Of a DNA stretch of 64,000 nucleotides, positions 35,528 through 50,000 are shown one piece after another. The stretch covers positions 58,533,001-58,597,000 of the forward strand of contig OX419758.1 in the NCBI GenBank assembly GCA_948567375.1. The letters are read 5' to 3'. Made by a program: the position numbers and the translations under genes. Within the stretch, counting starts at the first letter, position 1, and every line of letters starts with the position of its first letter. The stretch comes from Lunularia cruciata (taxonomy: Eukaryota; Streptophyta; Marchantiopsida; Lunulariales; Lunulariaceae). A model generated the notes under the pieces. The model searched no databases. It was not told where the DNA came from and worked only from the letters and a program-made list of their open reading frames with translations.

Positions 35528-36062
35528 GGATCCTTTTGCTTATGGGAATTTCATATAAGTGCATGATTTTGAAAGATAAGTGCATGATTTGGAAATAATT
35601 TCCAATAGGTGCATGATCTTGTGAAATAATATCAGATCAAGGCATATTCGCATGTCGCATTTGTTGTGGTGAGTGATTCGAGTTTGTTGGTCTTGTGGGA
35701 ATGTAGTTAATGTGAAAACAAACAATGGATTGAAATAACGATTCCCAAGTTGTGAAGTATGTCCTGAACGTTGGGCAGGGGAGCGAAGTGTTTGAAAGTA
35801 GACAGGTATTTTGGTGATCTCCTTTTGTTATTGAACCGGGTGTTATATCTTTTCAAGTGTGGGATAGGGAGGGATAACGAGAGTGGAATGACAGGGATTT
35901 GACGTGTCTAAGATCATTGTTAAATGCAATGTGCAAATATGCACTTATCTGCTATTATTTCACAAAATCATGATCCTCTTGGAAATTATTTCCATATCAT
36001 ACCCTATCTGTAATATCTTCCAAAATCATACCCTTATATGAAAATTCACGCTTTGCTTATCC
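35528..36062. mobile_element. Foldback MITE-like element with about 137-bp terminal inverted repeats
   Basis: Left arm 35528-35662 and right arm 35922-36062 are imperfect reverse complements (CATATAAG, GGAAATAATTTCCAA, TGTGAAATAATA, CAGAT). Each arm also holds two or three copies of a TAAGTGCATGATTTTG-like word, so the arms themselves grew by short tandem duplication. The 259-bp centre has no recognised coding content. Length and structure fit a non-autonomous DNA transposon, but I cannot define its target duplication. Confidence 0.75.
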
Positions 36063-37902
36063 AGTGCTAGTTAATACTAGTTTTAAACTACTTTCCCTAA
36101 TTAAACATTTGATGATCAGAACGAGAGTGGAATAAGAGTCCTCCGGTGAAACATGCAGAGATATGTACTTGGTCTATTATATATAGTACGGACGAATGAA
36201 GTCTGAAAGTGAATTGGAATTATATCATATATCATCAACGACTTAACATCCCTACAACGATATAAAACTACAATATGAGGATAAAACAGAGAAGTCACGG
36301 TTTAACGCAAATGGATATATCACAAAATATAGAAAACTGCCTTGCTGAAATGCACTAAATAGAAGTTATGCTTCGAATTAAAATTTAAAATATACGTTTT
36401 TATAGCTTCTACACTAAGGAATTACTCTGAACCGTCTAATGATTTTAGAATTCTAGAAACTAAAATGAATAGATGAAAAAATGAATAGATTTTTGTTAAC
36501 CGAGGTAAACATTATGTGACTATGTTCTTGCTAAGTATGTTTGGGACACTTATAATCAGTTTACAGATATATAAACCACTCCCAAACTTTGAGATTTTCA
36601 TGTCTGGGAGGTACAAGCTATTTAGACTGTTCACACTATTATATACAAAATTTACCCAACATATGGGGCAAATATCTTGTGTTTAGGGTAAAAATCTATT
36701 GTAATAACCTTGGTCACCGAACAGCGTCCAAAATGTAATGGTATATTCTATTATTATAGCGTTCTATGTAAATTTTCTCTTAATTTACTGATTTTTTAAT
36801 AGAAAGGATTTATAAAGTAGCAAAATTCAATACAATTTGTTTTGAGCAAGTTGTTCTATAATTGATTTTTTCCTATGTATCATATTTTGTGTTAGTATAT
36901 ATTTTCCAAAGGAATAAAAAACTAATTTAAGTTATTAATAATAATTCATGATGAAAATATAAATTGCTAAAATATATACCATGATAGTATAGAGGTTATT
37001 TCCTTAATGTGTAAAATGCACAATTATTATATATACGACTAGAGTATGCTAAGTCATGAATAGAACATTACACTTGGGGAAAAAACTTATGCTCATGACT
37101 AATAGCGCATACATGATAGATGGACAGATAGATATAAAAACTACAAGGAATAAAAGTGGACATCTAATCCATGATATAAAAATAGATTCTTCTATACTCA
37201 AAAAATGGTTGAGTATAAACATGAAAACTAAAAACAAACACTATGCAACGTGTGAAACTCCAGTCAATCATTGGCCAAAGTGTATAATTTATTAATATTT
37301 TAAAGAAGTGAAGTTATGATTTGAAATGAAAAAGAAAGTAAGTATGATTAATATTACAATAAACATCAACTTTTGTTGATGATATGATTAGAATGTTAGC
37401 AAAGTTGATTAGCAAGTAAACTAACTCAGCAAATAAACTAATTCAGACTTTTGAGATTGACTATGGTCATTACCCTCTAGCTTGCAAATTAAGTAAGCTA
37501 ATTCAGATTCGATTGAATTATCTACCTATGGTTAGCAAAGTCTTTGGCTTGCTCAACAACTTGGGTTACAATTTACCAAATATCAGAAAAATATTTTGTT
37601 ATGCTATTATATGACTTAAACCCAAACATATTTTTAGAAGCAACTCACTATAATCATGAACAGAATGAACATCTACAGATCTTTTTATCTTCTCAACGTT
37701 GTTGGTCTTTGGACTATTAAAATTTTGAAAAGGTCAAGTTTTGAAGGCTTTTAAAGGTACCATATCTAGTGTACATCCTAAAATCAACTTATTTGAGAAT
37801 GAATCTATCTTCAATTTCAAAATTTTTGTGTCAAACTATACATGCATTTTGTAAAACTATCCATTTGGATATATAAATATAAAATAGAATAAAAATTCCA
37901 GC
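36063..37902. other. AT-rich spacer, nothing recognised
   Basis: Very AT-rich, with short open frames only. None resembles a known family. Confidence 0.5.
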
Positions 37903-38527
37903 TTTGTCCTCAGTGGCGTGTCTTTTGTGCAACCGTGTCTACCTCTCAATTTTCATCCGTAGTGGCTGATGGATTATTGTTTGACTGATCTTATCCCTCT
38001 ATATTGGGTATATCTCTCTCTTGATCTTTTACCAGTCTATCGTGGAAGCCCGCCTCACTCACTCCTCTGAAGTGCAGCTCAGCTCATGTGTCCTTACACC
38101 TGGTGTCTAAGTTCATGCTTGTGATTTGTTTGTCCTTAGCGGCACTAAAAATCCGACTTCTGACCGGAAATATGATCTTAAATGTTTCAACGACATTCAA
38201 GTGTTCTCCTTTGCTGCTGCTCATGGATGCACTTTGGAACTTTGATCCTGCACAAGAAGGTAATTGCTTTTTTTTTTTTGTCAAGAATAGAGTTCCAATA
38301 ATCTAGGTTACTTCTCATTTTGTGGTAACTTACCAATTGCTAACTTTTGGGCTTTATCTTTTGCAGCTTTGTCCTTTAGCGGCATTTGATTTGTTTGTCT
38401 TTAGTGGTTTTGGCCTTTGTGACTTTGTACTTAGTGGCAGTTTGTCCTTGGTTTTTCTAATGATGTTTGTCCTTAGTGCTTGATGGATCCAACTTATTGC
38501 CACAAATGCATTTTATGTCTTTAGTGG
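37903..38527 (+). repeat. Dispersed array of a TTTGTCCTTAGYGGC-like motif
   Basis: At least seven near-copies occur in about 620 bp: near 37903 (TTTGTCCTCAGTGGC), 38128 (TTTGTCCTTAGCGGC), 38368 (TTTGTCCTTTAGCGGC), 38394 (TTTGTCTTTAGTGG), 38424 (TTTGTACTTAGTGGC), 38465 (TTTGTCCTTAGTGC) and 38513 (TATGTCTTTAGTGG). Spacing is irregular. Motif arrays of this kind occur in the subterminal regions of plant CACTA and some other DNA transposons, where the transposase binds. No matching termini or transposase is identified here. Confidence 0.55.
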
Positions 38528-40620
38528 TGGATGGAAATCCAACTTTATGCCAGAAATCAATTCTCAAAAGGAATTAGAGGAACTCAAAAACACCAGACAA
38601 GCAGAGAGGTTTTAGGGTTAGAGAAAGAGTGGAGAGCTTTACCTCTATGCATTGAGTATGTGAAGGTTTACTTGGCAACCAAGTTTGACAAAGTGTATAA
38701 AAGCTCTTTTATTCGTGAGATAGTGCGAGAGATAGCTGCATGTAAAGAAAATGGAAGCATAGCAATGGAGAAGTGAGCCTCAAGTGTATCATTTGTTTTT
38801 TGCAAATGAGCCCAAGGACAATGATTGGAAGAAGTACCTTGAGGTGGAGAAAGTACACATGCAAACTGGATGAGTGTTTTGATTTTTTTGTTTAGTTCTA
38901 CTATTGGTGTTTTTGTCATATGTTTTGTGGGATTGATAGTGCCTCATACGATAAATTTTTTCTTGAGAGCTCAACTTGGTACAACCATAATATGTTATGA
39001 GGTCATAAATGGTGTGATTGAAACCAATATCTCCATTGTCTTTCCATGGATTAAGAATGCATGCATGCTCAAAATGCAATCATGTTGTGCTTACTTGGAG
39101 AGTAACATGAATCTAAACTCCTTTGCGCTTATCACCATTTAGATATCCTACCTTGCATATCTTTTTTCACATTGTTGGCAACACTGCTTGTCAGTGTGGA
39201 ATTCCTGGTCCTACAAGTTGTCTGAAAAGTTTTGTACCTCTTTGTAAACCTAATATGTAATGAGTAAAATGATCTACCATAAGAAGGAGGTCTTCATGAG
39301 GTACTTGGAGTACGGGAGACCTAGTATGCATTTTATGATCTTTGAAATGTGTAATCAAGTAGCAAAGTCAAGTGATGAATGGAATTCAATTACATCTTGG
39401 ACTTTACTATTCAAGCAGAAGGCAACAGTCATGTTGGAGCTCTAGCTTTTGAAGAAGTTTTGTGAATAGTGTAGTTATATGTGAAGGTTCACCTATGTAC
39501 CATGAACAATGGAAGGATTTAAAGGAAGGAACTTATTTATTTTTTGCCCATCCTTTTCTTATCAACTATTATATATTGATATATGTCTTTCTTCATATGT
39601 AAAGTTGTCAAGCATTTGGAATTTGATAGTTTCAATGCTTTTAAAATTTAATGTTATGGTATATGTGGTAGGATGCAATCTTACATTGCGGTCACACACT
39701 TGCTATTGTGGGACAAGTATTGCTTGACATCTTAGTTGGGGAAATGGCAGTCTAAATCTGACGTGAAAGAATCATAGACTGCCTCAACACTTGTTGTTGG
39801 TGACAATGCTCAAGATGCACAACCAACTACTTTGAAAGATGCAGTAGTAGAGAAGAGAAAGGAATGCACTGAAAGAATGTACTTATAAGCTACATAAAGG
39901 TAAAAGAATGGAGAAGACTTTTTCCCTCAAGCCAATTCAATCGAGGAAGTCAAGCAAGGAAAGAAGTGGTTTAGTGGATGACATTGTTCCTTCATGCCTA
40001 ATTGTCAGTTGGATGTATTTTAGACATATGCTTGGATATATGAACTTTTAAATGCACACAAAAGTGCAACAGGAGTAGGTATTTATTTAAAGGTAGTTCT
40101 GTCACTCTTAGAGTGAACAATTTGTCATGATGTAAGTGCTCAAAGAAATTTTTTGATAAGTGAACAATCTGTCATGAGGTAAGGCCTCAAAGCAAAATTT
40201 TGATAAGTTGAGTGCCTTAAAAAAATTCAGTGCTATGGTCTTTGTGGCAGGCCTTTCAACCTATCTTGTGGTGACATGGTTTCACATCTAATGTTGAAAT
40301 ATGGGTGTCTGGCTTGGGACTAGGCAATCAAATTGCCTTTTAGAAATCAAGGGAAGAGCATATGAAAGTAAAGCAAAGATGCTGGACTTTGCAATCCTCA
40401 CATTGCTAAGTCAAGCATCACATGAAACGTGCAAGATGAAAGAAGTAGATCATCTAGTTTTGCATTTATTTTTTCCATTGGATAGTATTGCATTCAGAAG
40501 GGAGTTGAATTTGAGAAAACAAAGACGTGTAGTAAACACCACACATTCATTATTTTGGGTTGGAGAAGAGTTGCAAGACCTGAGCTGGAGATTTGAGGTA
40601 TAGAAGGTTATGAACTATAT
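38528..40620 (+). other. Broken coding-like fragments, unidentified
   Basis: Several plus-strand frames follow each other: 38531-38776 (81 codons, with EWRALPLCIEYVKVYLATKF), 39260-39445 (61 codons) and 40301-40603 (100 codons, with KMKEVDHLVLHLFFPLD). They may be parts of a decayed gene or of a transposon whose end carries the motif array just upstream. I recognise no domain and cannot join them with convincing splice sites. Confidence 0.3.
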
Positions 40621-43450
40621 GATATAGAGGGGATGTTTATACCATTGAGATGCTAATATTGAGTCCTCCAATTGATTTATAACTTGTGATGAGCTTATTA
40701 ATCATTATTTCATTAGATATGAAATAATTCAAATTGAATAGGAAACAATTTTGCAAAATTTTTAGATTCTATAAATTGGTCCAAATTTGAAATGATGGAA
40801 TTAGATATTTGGTATGGTTTTGGTTCTAGTAAAGTACATTATTGAGTTGATTGTGGTGTTTGCACTATTCAGCTTTTGATCGGTAGCATGTGAGTTATCT
40901 TGTATAACCAAACTTAAGCTTCAAGTCCTCTCAAGTAGCTTGAAAATTTTAAGCATTTTAATAAAAATATAAACCCAAATTTCAATTCAAATATGGCATT
41001 GAAATGATTTGATGTTTCATGCAATGAAACTGAACGGAATAAAGAATTGTGTTTGTCTTCTTGATTCCTTTGCTTGTACTTCATGTGCCCCTCCATTCTC
41101 TCAAGAGAAACATTTTTCATATTCTAGATGGAAAAGTTGCAGGTGGTTAGGTGTACAAAGGCATGTTAAGAACTATGGCATTACCAAAGAATAACTAAAC
41201 AAAAAAATATATATCATGTACCACCAGCAAGGTAATAGAAGACATCATCAGTAACTTGGGTATTTGCTCCCGCAAATTCCACTAAAAATTCTTATATGAG
41301 TGATTACATCAACAATGTCTTCTTATTATATCATACTTATATGAGTGATAAGATTGGACATTGTCAAAGTGGGTTGCATGTTACACAAAACTACCAAGGG
41401 TAGGAAACTATGAGAGTAATAGAAAGAGAACAACATGAGGTAGAATCATTCTCTTTGTTGGCTGATAAAAAATTCAGAAATTAGATAATGCAGTATCATT
41501 TTGTGATGTTAACACTAAAAATGAGTAAACATGAGTTGAAATAGTTATCTCATATAATAATCACAAATTCATGTAACCACTTATAGAAGTATGAGTGTTG
41601 TGTGTCGCACATGAAAATTTAAGAAGATGTACAACAGAAGTGCAGAAGAATCTACAAACTAAGTTGCATCTCAATCTACTTCCTCTACCAACCAACTAAT
41701 ATCCCTGCATTCAGGGATGGAAAGACACTCACTAGCTACAAAGTTGAGCATTGTGGTAAGAAAAATGAGTTTCATGAAAAGTGAGATATATTGTGTCAAG
41801 TGCACAAGTACAACTAGAAATAAATCAGAGAGTAAATCAAAACTAAACTCTAAACTAATTAGTTTTCTTGCTGATAGCAACATGCAATGTTTAAAGGGAC
41901 CTCCTAATATCATGAAGATCAAAGACACTCACTATGGTAAGAAAAGTAAATTATATTGTGTCCGGAGTACAAGGGTCCTACTAGAGTGTGTGTATATATA
42001 TAGTCAAAATTCTACCTCTCTCAATTCATACTATACCATCTATCATTGACAAGTTATTTGATTGGATATTATATTTATGATACATATAGGAATATAGGAG
42101 AAGAGGAACAATCAAGTACACAGCATAAAAAGATTTATTTCTGGCATGAAGAAGAATATAGTTCTTTATATTTATAAATATTTTATAGATATGAAGGAGT
42201 ACATACCTTAACAAGAGCTCGTTGAAGGTATATAGAAGATCATACTTTACTCATGTTTATGCAACCATATATTCATAGACCTAAAATTTATGTGCATAGT
42301 TTAAACATCTACAAACAATAATAATTTGTACTTATCCAAATGATATCTTCTAACATTTGATTATGAAGATGATAAGCTTACCCATTAGTATATATACGCT
42401 GAACGTGATTAGTAAATTATCATTCATGTGTATACAATCCATGTAGCCACCATCACTCCAAATTTATCTATAAGCATCTCCTGCGTCTATTTATACCATG
42501 CAAAATTATTAACCTTCTAAAATGTATAATCATCCATACACCACTGAACATGCCTGTCTCTATTTTAAGGTTTTTTAACACCATACATATTTTTATACTA
42601 TAAGTCTAAAATAATCTTATTTCTATATGACTTAAACCTATAAGAATCATAATCTCTCACATCTTGAAGAATTATTAAGCTCTAATAAGGTTTTGTATAC
42701 CTTCTATAAACATATGAAATTATAGTCATGGACCATATATTGGTTTGAATGGCAATATTCCTTGTATTTGTTTATTATCAAATATAAACCAAATATGCAT
42801 TGGTAATAAAATGTTTAATGCATCAATTTTTGAAACATAATTATCGAGGACCAACTTAAAAGATCGTTTCATCTATAAAATTAAGCAGATGGCCGTATAT
42901 CTATTCATTATTCCACCTATGGCTACAGCTAGCCTGTCAATGTTGTCTCCCAGTAGTCGCGAGAAGATCTTATGATTAGAATAATAACAAAAAATACATT
43001 TACTATGCACATGAATCCCTTATATCTCCAAATAAGTTAGCCAGTGGTGGCCAAAATCGTTCTCCATGTGCGCATTTGTATTAAGAGGACCTTTTCTGTT
43101 GAGATAGATCGATCTCAGGAAACCTCAGAAGTTAGTAGCCTTGTTTCTTACTTGTCAGAACAGTTGGATAGAACTGGATACCAAAGTTGCGATGGAGAAC
43201 TCTGCTCGTCTGATCAAAGAAACTCGAAGAATGGATTGAGATAATAATGGGTGTCAAAGACTTATGATCTGGAAGGGGGACAACGGTCAGTGAAATCAGG
43301 GCAATCTTCCAGACTGACAATAGTTTCAATTTGAGACTACTGAAATCTTATTTCCCATTTCTTGTCAGATCTGGCAAGAAACGCACATGTTAAAAGACCT
43401 CATCAAAATATAACTCACAGATGAAACATAATGACATCTTTATATTGCTT
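40621..43450. other. AT-rich spacer, nothing recognised
   Basis: A local repeat around 41720-41820 and 41920-41990 shares AAGACACTCACTA, GGTAAGAAAA and TATATTGTGTC. Otherwise it is unremarkable. Confidence 0.45.
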
Positions 43451-43889
43451 GACTACTGTATCTTGTAACCTAGGTTGCTCTCACCGAGGAAGGTGATCCA
43501 TGCAAGGCATTATTTTGGATGGCATTGTGAGAAATCCAATTCAGTGACTCCTTTGCATGCAGCAATACTGAGGTTTAGATCGCGGGTCTACGAATCCTCC
43601 AAAGACACCTCCTGATCTGATCTGCGCGCATTCATTCGGATACGCAGTTATCCATTCACTGTTCACGCCACGGAAGCATTAACTAGTTATTCTCAGTCGC
43701 GCAATGAGTGCAGGAAGTGATTGAACAGAGATGACTAAATTTCACTGGGTTGGCAATCTTCGCCGGCATCTTTGCCACTATCTCTGCCACTGTAGATTTG
43801 CTTTAAGGGACTAACATTCTCTCGTCCTCTCATCTCATTGTTATTAACTCGACGAACTCAGCGATCTCCTTCTCGTCTAACGGACATTG

Positions 43890-44018
43890 ATGGCTGCTTC
43901 GTTTTGGAGATCTGACTCCCGTGGTGGACCTCTATATTATTGGATGGCTACCATATCGATCTTTTACGTTTCCTATGTCACATTCTTGGAGTGGTTCCCA
44001 TCAATTCTTTCAGTGTAA
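43890..44018 (+). CDS. Possible 42-residue membrane microprotein
   Basis: An ATG at 43890 opens a 43-codon frame. It starts MAASFWRSDSRGGPLYYW, runs into a hydrophobic aromatic stretch (ATISIFYVSYVTFLEW) that could form one membrane helix, and stops at 44018. The preceding 400 bp (43480-43889) is richer in G and C than the surrounding spacer, like the 5' flanks of the three sure genes. I do not recognise the family. It could equally be the first exon of a longer gene, or chance. Its N-terminus (small residues, then a basic, Ser- and Gly-rich part before the helix) looks protein-like. Confidence 0.35.
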   Translation: MAASFWRSDSRGGPLYYWMATISIFYVSYVTFLEWFPSILSV

Positions 44019-47000
44019 TGAAGAAACTGTTGTAATCTTGGCCTCCCCCGGACTAGGTCTCTTAACTAGGCCTAAACCCCGCAATCTAGCCAAATACGGG
44101 ACTCCACTATCTATACAGGAATTGCCCCGGTTCCGCCAGGCAGATTACCCTTCTCGAGGGTTTGTAATAATCCAAAATATTGCTTAAATTTTCGGTTCTA
44201 ACGTGTTTGTTTGCTACTAAATATTCAGTTGAGGGTTCGCAATATATGTGAAAATTTATAGCTTGACTTAAACGTATCGAGAAAACACATATGAGGAACA
44301 TGTGTATATATAGAGGAAAAATAAAGGAGACAGAGATGGTTAGATCTTTCGGCGAAAACAATGTTATTTTTAGATTTGTCATTCCCAAAAAGATAAATAG
44401 TTACTCGCTATAATTTCAAGAGGGGACTGGATTTAACCAACTTTCAAGAGGGGACTGAAATTTAGATGCACTTTTATACGCACGTTCTTGAATTTAGATG
44501 CACAATTTTTTCGTTCATTATTAGATTTTTATCATGATAAAATAGAATAAATAAAATTATTCAAAAATTAGATTCTATGGAGAATTCAAATAAATATGAA
44601 TTAAAAATTTAGAAAGGATAAACTCAAAATATAAAAATATAATAGTAACAATATAGTTTGTAAAAGGAATTTTACTCGTATAGTTGTTTGTAGCAGAGCT
44701 CTTAAGCTAGATTATATATACAGCAAACTCGGGAAGTGCAACTCATATCCGGTGTAAAATTTCTTTTCACTAAAACAGATTGTAACAGCCGACGGTTTGA
44801 AATGGGTACCGAAGGAGAGTTCTCATCTGGGTTACCACTCCAAGAAATATATTATATATTAAAATTTAATTAAATTATTAGGAATATATTTTAGATTGAG
44901 TTAATTTTCAAAGAGAAATTAAGATATTCAAATGGAGTGTCCAATCTATATTAAAACACTTCGTTAAAAAAATCACCATTCAACAAATGAAAAAAATGAA
45001 GGGGGAGTTCTATATTATATAGTGAGTATAGAAATTCTTTTTGTGTATAAGCACTCTTCTTACTGATACAACAATATCATCAGTAAGTCATAAACTTACC
45101 AGTATTATCTCCTACTAAACTATTATATCAAAGTTATCTTTGTCTAACTTTCTCTTGTGCGTTTTCCTCTACCCCTACCTGAACTGCTTGTGCATCACCA
45201 ACCATACTGGTGGAATACACTACTACCTTTACCACCAATTCGAGTACGTATGTTCCCACCCACGACCCCTATCGCTAGATATACAATCATGATATACATA
45301 TCTTCATCTAGACTTAGTTCCTTGTGGAACCTGCAATAGAAGTAACCACAATTGCAATTTTAAGTAGAACCTTTGCGATCAACTAACATTGCTAGATGGA
45401 GCTACCATACCGCTTATTCAACTCGATATTTCCTCCATTTTGGCCTGGTTGTACCAAGCACAACACAAGAGTTCCACTACCTGCACACAAATCGAATATT
45501 TAATCGTGTGTCCTATAAAGCATAACGATGACATAGTAAATCAAAGCCCAAGGCTTTTGATATATGATTAGGATCATCATCTAGATGGATCACTCCATTC
45601 TCATCTTGCCATGAACTTACGCTTTTCATGGATTGAGTTTCTTCTTTCGTCAAATGTTAGATCATGATATACTCGTAGCAGTGATGGGAAAGATAAACAA
45701 AATTTGAGATCAACTAAAGTATCATATATTTTCCTCATCACTATAGCATGTTCAAGAACATATAATATTCTTATAGCTTTTTCCAAGTACAATAAAGAGG
45801 ATACGTACTCATTGCCAAACATAGATGGAGCAAGAGCATAATAAAAAAAGAAGGATCGAAGGAGGTGAACTTGTTCAACATCTTTGATTTGGTAGTCGAA
45901 CTATAGTTCACACCAAGAATAAAAGAATAAATACATATATATTGTGGATCAACGATGTTAAAATCTTCCTATAGGCCAATTACTCTTCCATATCCACCAC
46001 TACAATGAAGATGTTATGGTAGCAGGTGTTCACTCACACCATTCTATTGGCCAGCAAGTCACCAAAGTCCTTGAGAAGTTACTAGTTTGGAATAGTAAGA
46101 AGGTCAACTTCCTAGGTCTCTCAATCTCTTGGTATTTCTTGGAAATTTTCCTTGGTAGTTGAAGGAAGATATATCAATTTATCAAAGCTTATATTGATGG
46201 ACTTTCATTTTTTACTTCTTGGGAAGACAAAAATTTAGAACTTCAACTTGCAAAGTTAAGGCTAACTCATTTACTATGGTATGATGGGAGAGTTGTAAGT
46301 ATAGCTTCTGCTCTATCTACAATTTAGTCATAAAGGCTAAATTTTTTATTTGTGTTATGATAGGGATGATGTAAGTTTAGGTACTACCCAATCTACAATT
46401 TAGTTAAATGAGTTAGGTTCTTCAAACAATAATCTACACCTCCAAAATTTCTTCAAATGATAGTTATAAAAGCTCCAAAGATAGCCAAGGACTAAATAGC
46501 GAATAATTACCTTATCCAGGCTTCAAGTTTTAGTGAACTTGGTTTGTTTAAATTTTTAAATAACAAATTTCTACAGTGAAATAAAGATCTCCTTTTTATA
46601 TTTGTGACTCATGATCTTAATATTCCAGTTTGCTGAGATATCTCGATAGAGTTTTGTTTGCTTGTAGGAAAATTGGAGGACATTGCATGCATAATGCCAC
46701 TTCTAATGTATGGCTTATATCATTGAATATTGCTGTTTCTACCGATTTCATAATTTATTCTGAATTTTAGTGAGATAAATGTGCATTGTAAAATTTAGGA
46801 TTTTGGGTGCATAGAGTCACTTTCTATTAAACATTCATATTTTGAAAAACAAGACATTGTTGATTCTTTATCAACTTTAATCCAAATTGTTGATAACTTG
46901 TTTTTCACCTCAATGTCTACATAACATATCACGCATCAATATACAAAACTAAAAATCATTAAATTTTATACTTTTTACTGTTTGAATATATTCAACAAAG

Positions 47001-50000
47001 AGCTGAATTTTGTGTCCTCTATCTAATCAACTGTAGGCCATAGAGAAAGCACGTATAATTCAGTAGATTCTCTCTATATTCCAGATTTGGTATCCAAATA
47101 CTAAAACAAATAAAACATGCACCATACAAGATAGTTCTCTTTTGGAACGTTGAATGCCCGTTTTGAATCTTCGGTTGTTTTATACGTACCGATAGTTGCC
47201 CTTATCGAGAACGGAATTTCGTTCAACTGTAGACTTCTGTCTTTCTTCAATATTAGTGACTGCACCTTAGAATTCAATTGTAGCATGAAGTCGATTCAGA
47301 TCACTCCACACGATCAAGATCGAAGATACTAGTATCTAAAGTAAAAATGCACCTTCATAATGAGAAGTCCATGGGAGTGTCATAGCTGCAGGGGATGTAC
47401 ATATTATAAAATTCAGGTAAATGTCCTCTCTTTTTTTAATTGGAAGTGAGGAACATACTATGGTATGGATTCAAATTGTACTCGAAGATCTCATCTTGAT
47501 TATGATTATGTACTAAGATTCTAGAGCATCTTACGCTTTGATTACGACTCTGAGGATGATGTATGCAATTGGGAACGCAATGAACTCGAAGGTTTATAGG
47601 TTTCTTTACCAAAATTCAATTTCATTGCAATCTTATTCGCAGAGATTTTTGTATGATTTTAGGTTTTAGTACGTAATAGATTACTAGAGGTATCACATAT
47701 TTCATCCCATAAGTTTTATAAAATTAAAATTAAAGAATAAATAATTCTTCAAGATTCCAAAGATGGATCCAGAGTCAAGAAGTTAATAAATTTGATGATT
47801 TGAAGATATTGTTTTGCTAATTTGACTTAAATCACATCAGATTTGGAAGTCAAAAGGTCAAAAGCTAGCCCAAGTTTAACACCAAACGAAACGTAGATCT
47901 AATTAGTCCAGGAGTAGATTGTTTCCCAGGAATGCATCAACCATTTTTGCGACATCTCGGATACCGAACAATCTAATATCGGTGAATTCATGCACATATA
48001 GACAGCGTAATATCCTCCGAATTCAAGGTTCATATTCCTATTTCAATACTTTGATAACTGTCTGATGTTGCGTCAACAGTAGTTTCCTTTTCATCTTCTC
48101 TTTTGTTAATAAACACCCGAACTCGTAATTAAGACAGCACGCAGACGATGATTTGAAACCAGGTTGCTACAGTAAAGTTAGACTTTTCGTCAGGTTTACA
48201 CATAGCACGCTCGAAATTTCTTCCACCGCATCAAATGCAGTACCACAGTACCCACCAAAGTTACTACACGAGTTGCCGAAGCGCAAAGATTTCATGTCGT
48301 TGATTCGGGAACCTTCACGAACATGAGATGTAGATTATCCAGGGCTCAGTGACCGTTCCCAGCTGTGGCTGACTTGTGTATCAGCACACTAAATTTATTG
48401 TTTCGACATGCGGATCTGGAGAATCTGAATTTTGTATGTGCATATTCAGAGGACCGTAATGTCAACTGCAATCTGAGAAAGGTGCATGCTCACATGATAC
48501 GAGATTCACAACTTCAAATTTGAACCTTTTCTTGCTATTTGCATTGACCTCGGAGAATATCTTACTGGACATCTGAAGAGCGATTTGAATTGCACAGATC
48601 GAGTTTTCCGCGTAAATGAAACTGCAACGTTGAACCAGACAGACAGATAGACAAATATGATGTGTTCGTAATACCGGTACCTCAAACCTGCAGGGACGTG
48701 CACAGAGCCTCTAGAATCATACATGTACATTAGCTCAGCGTCGCAGGTACTAAGACAGATCTGAAAGTTCATCATAGTGAATCCGTGCATGTTTACCCAG
48801 GATCTAAATCTGACATTTCGAAGTAGTTCCACTCAGACTTGATCATCCAACGCAGTCAGCAAACGCTGCAGATGACTGGAGTTATTGCAACAGATCAAAT
48901 ATAGTATTCGCCCAATGATAGAGTTTTGTCAAACAAGATTACTTTTGTACTCGGCTGCTTCGTTCCCGATTTGTTCGATGTTTAACGACCGTTGAACAGT
49001 CCATTGCGCCTCAAAGGAATTGATCTCATCATAGCAGCTACGAAGAGATATACATTCAGAGCTGAGCTGTGAAAGTGTATTTCATGCATGGACCGTCCGC
49101 CTAGCTACATAATAGTTTGTACGTCTTTGTTTGCCAACAGCTTGACTGAACGCTCCGAGAAAGGCAAGTCTGACGTATGTCGACTAGAATGACTAGAATG
49201 TAAGGGAACAGGCCGAGTGCAGCTGAAAGTTAAGAGAGTCCGGAATCGGGTACTGTAGTTTAGTGCAAAAGAAGCTTTCTGCTGACGAGAGGAAAGATCG
49301 CTCACAGGGGTAAGGGTTATGGATACATAATTTCTTGCGGATGACGACCTTCACGAGTAGGCATTCTGCTGGTAGACAGGTTTGAAAAATTGACACGGCG
49401 TATCAAAGTTCCAAGTGGTACATCTCCCGTGTTACAGACAATTATCAATCTGGCTAAAAACTATTTGTTCATAATAATTGCCGTGTACAGATTCGAATTC
49501 CACAGTACCATCACATATTCAAGGCCATGATTGAAGGTGCAAAGTACTGGTAGCTACCATGGAATTTTTTGGTCCCAGGAAACAATTCTGGAGTACATCA
49601 ACAGTTATGTTCAAGAGGCGGGGTTGGAAAAGCGGAGTTCACTCAAAGCCCATCTCTATAATACAACATACAAAATACAAGTGTCTCTTTTAAAATTTGA
49701 GCCCTTTCTCCTTGAAGTCCCTCTGGAAGACTGTAGTACCATATATCTTTGATTGACCTCTCCACCAACCCAATCAGACTGAAGTGAATAGTGGTTAGTT
49801 TAATGTTGAGATACTTCTGATGGAAGTACATAAAAAACTGGTGACTTCTCCAGTTCATAATCGTACTCGTATATTTTGAACTCTTAACCTTTTGTTCAAA
49901 GGATCTGAATCTTATGAATGTTAAGTTACTATATCATCTGTCTTCTTTGAGAATTAAGTAACACCTCGAAGAATTGTCTTATGTGCGGGGCGTATCGAAC

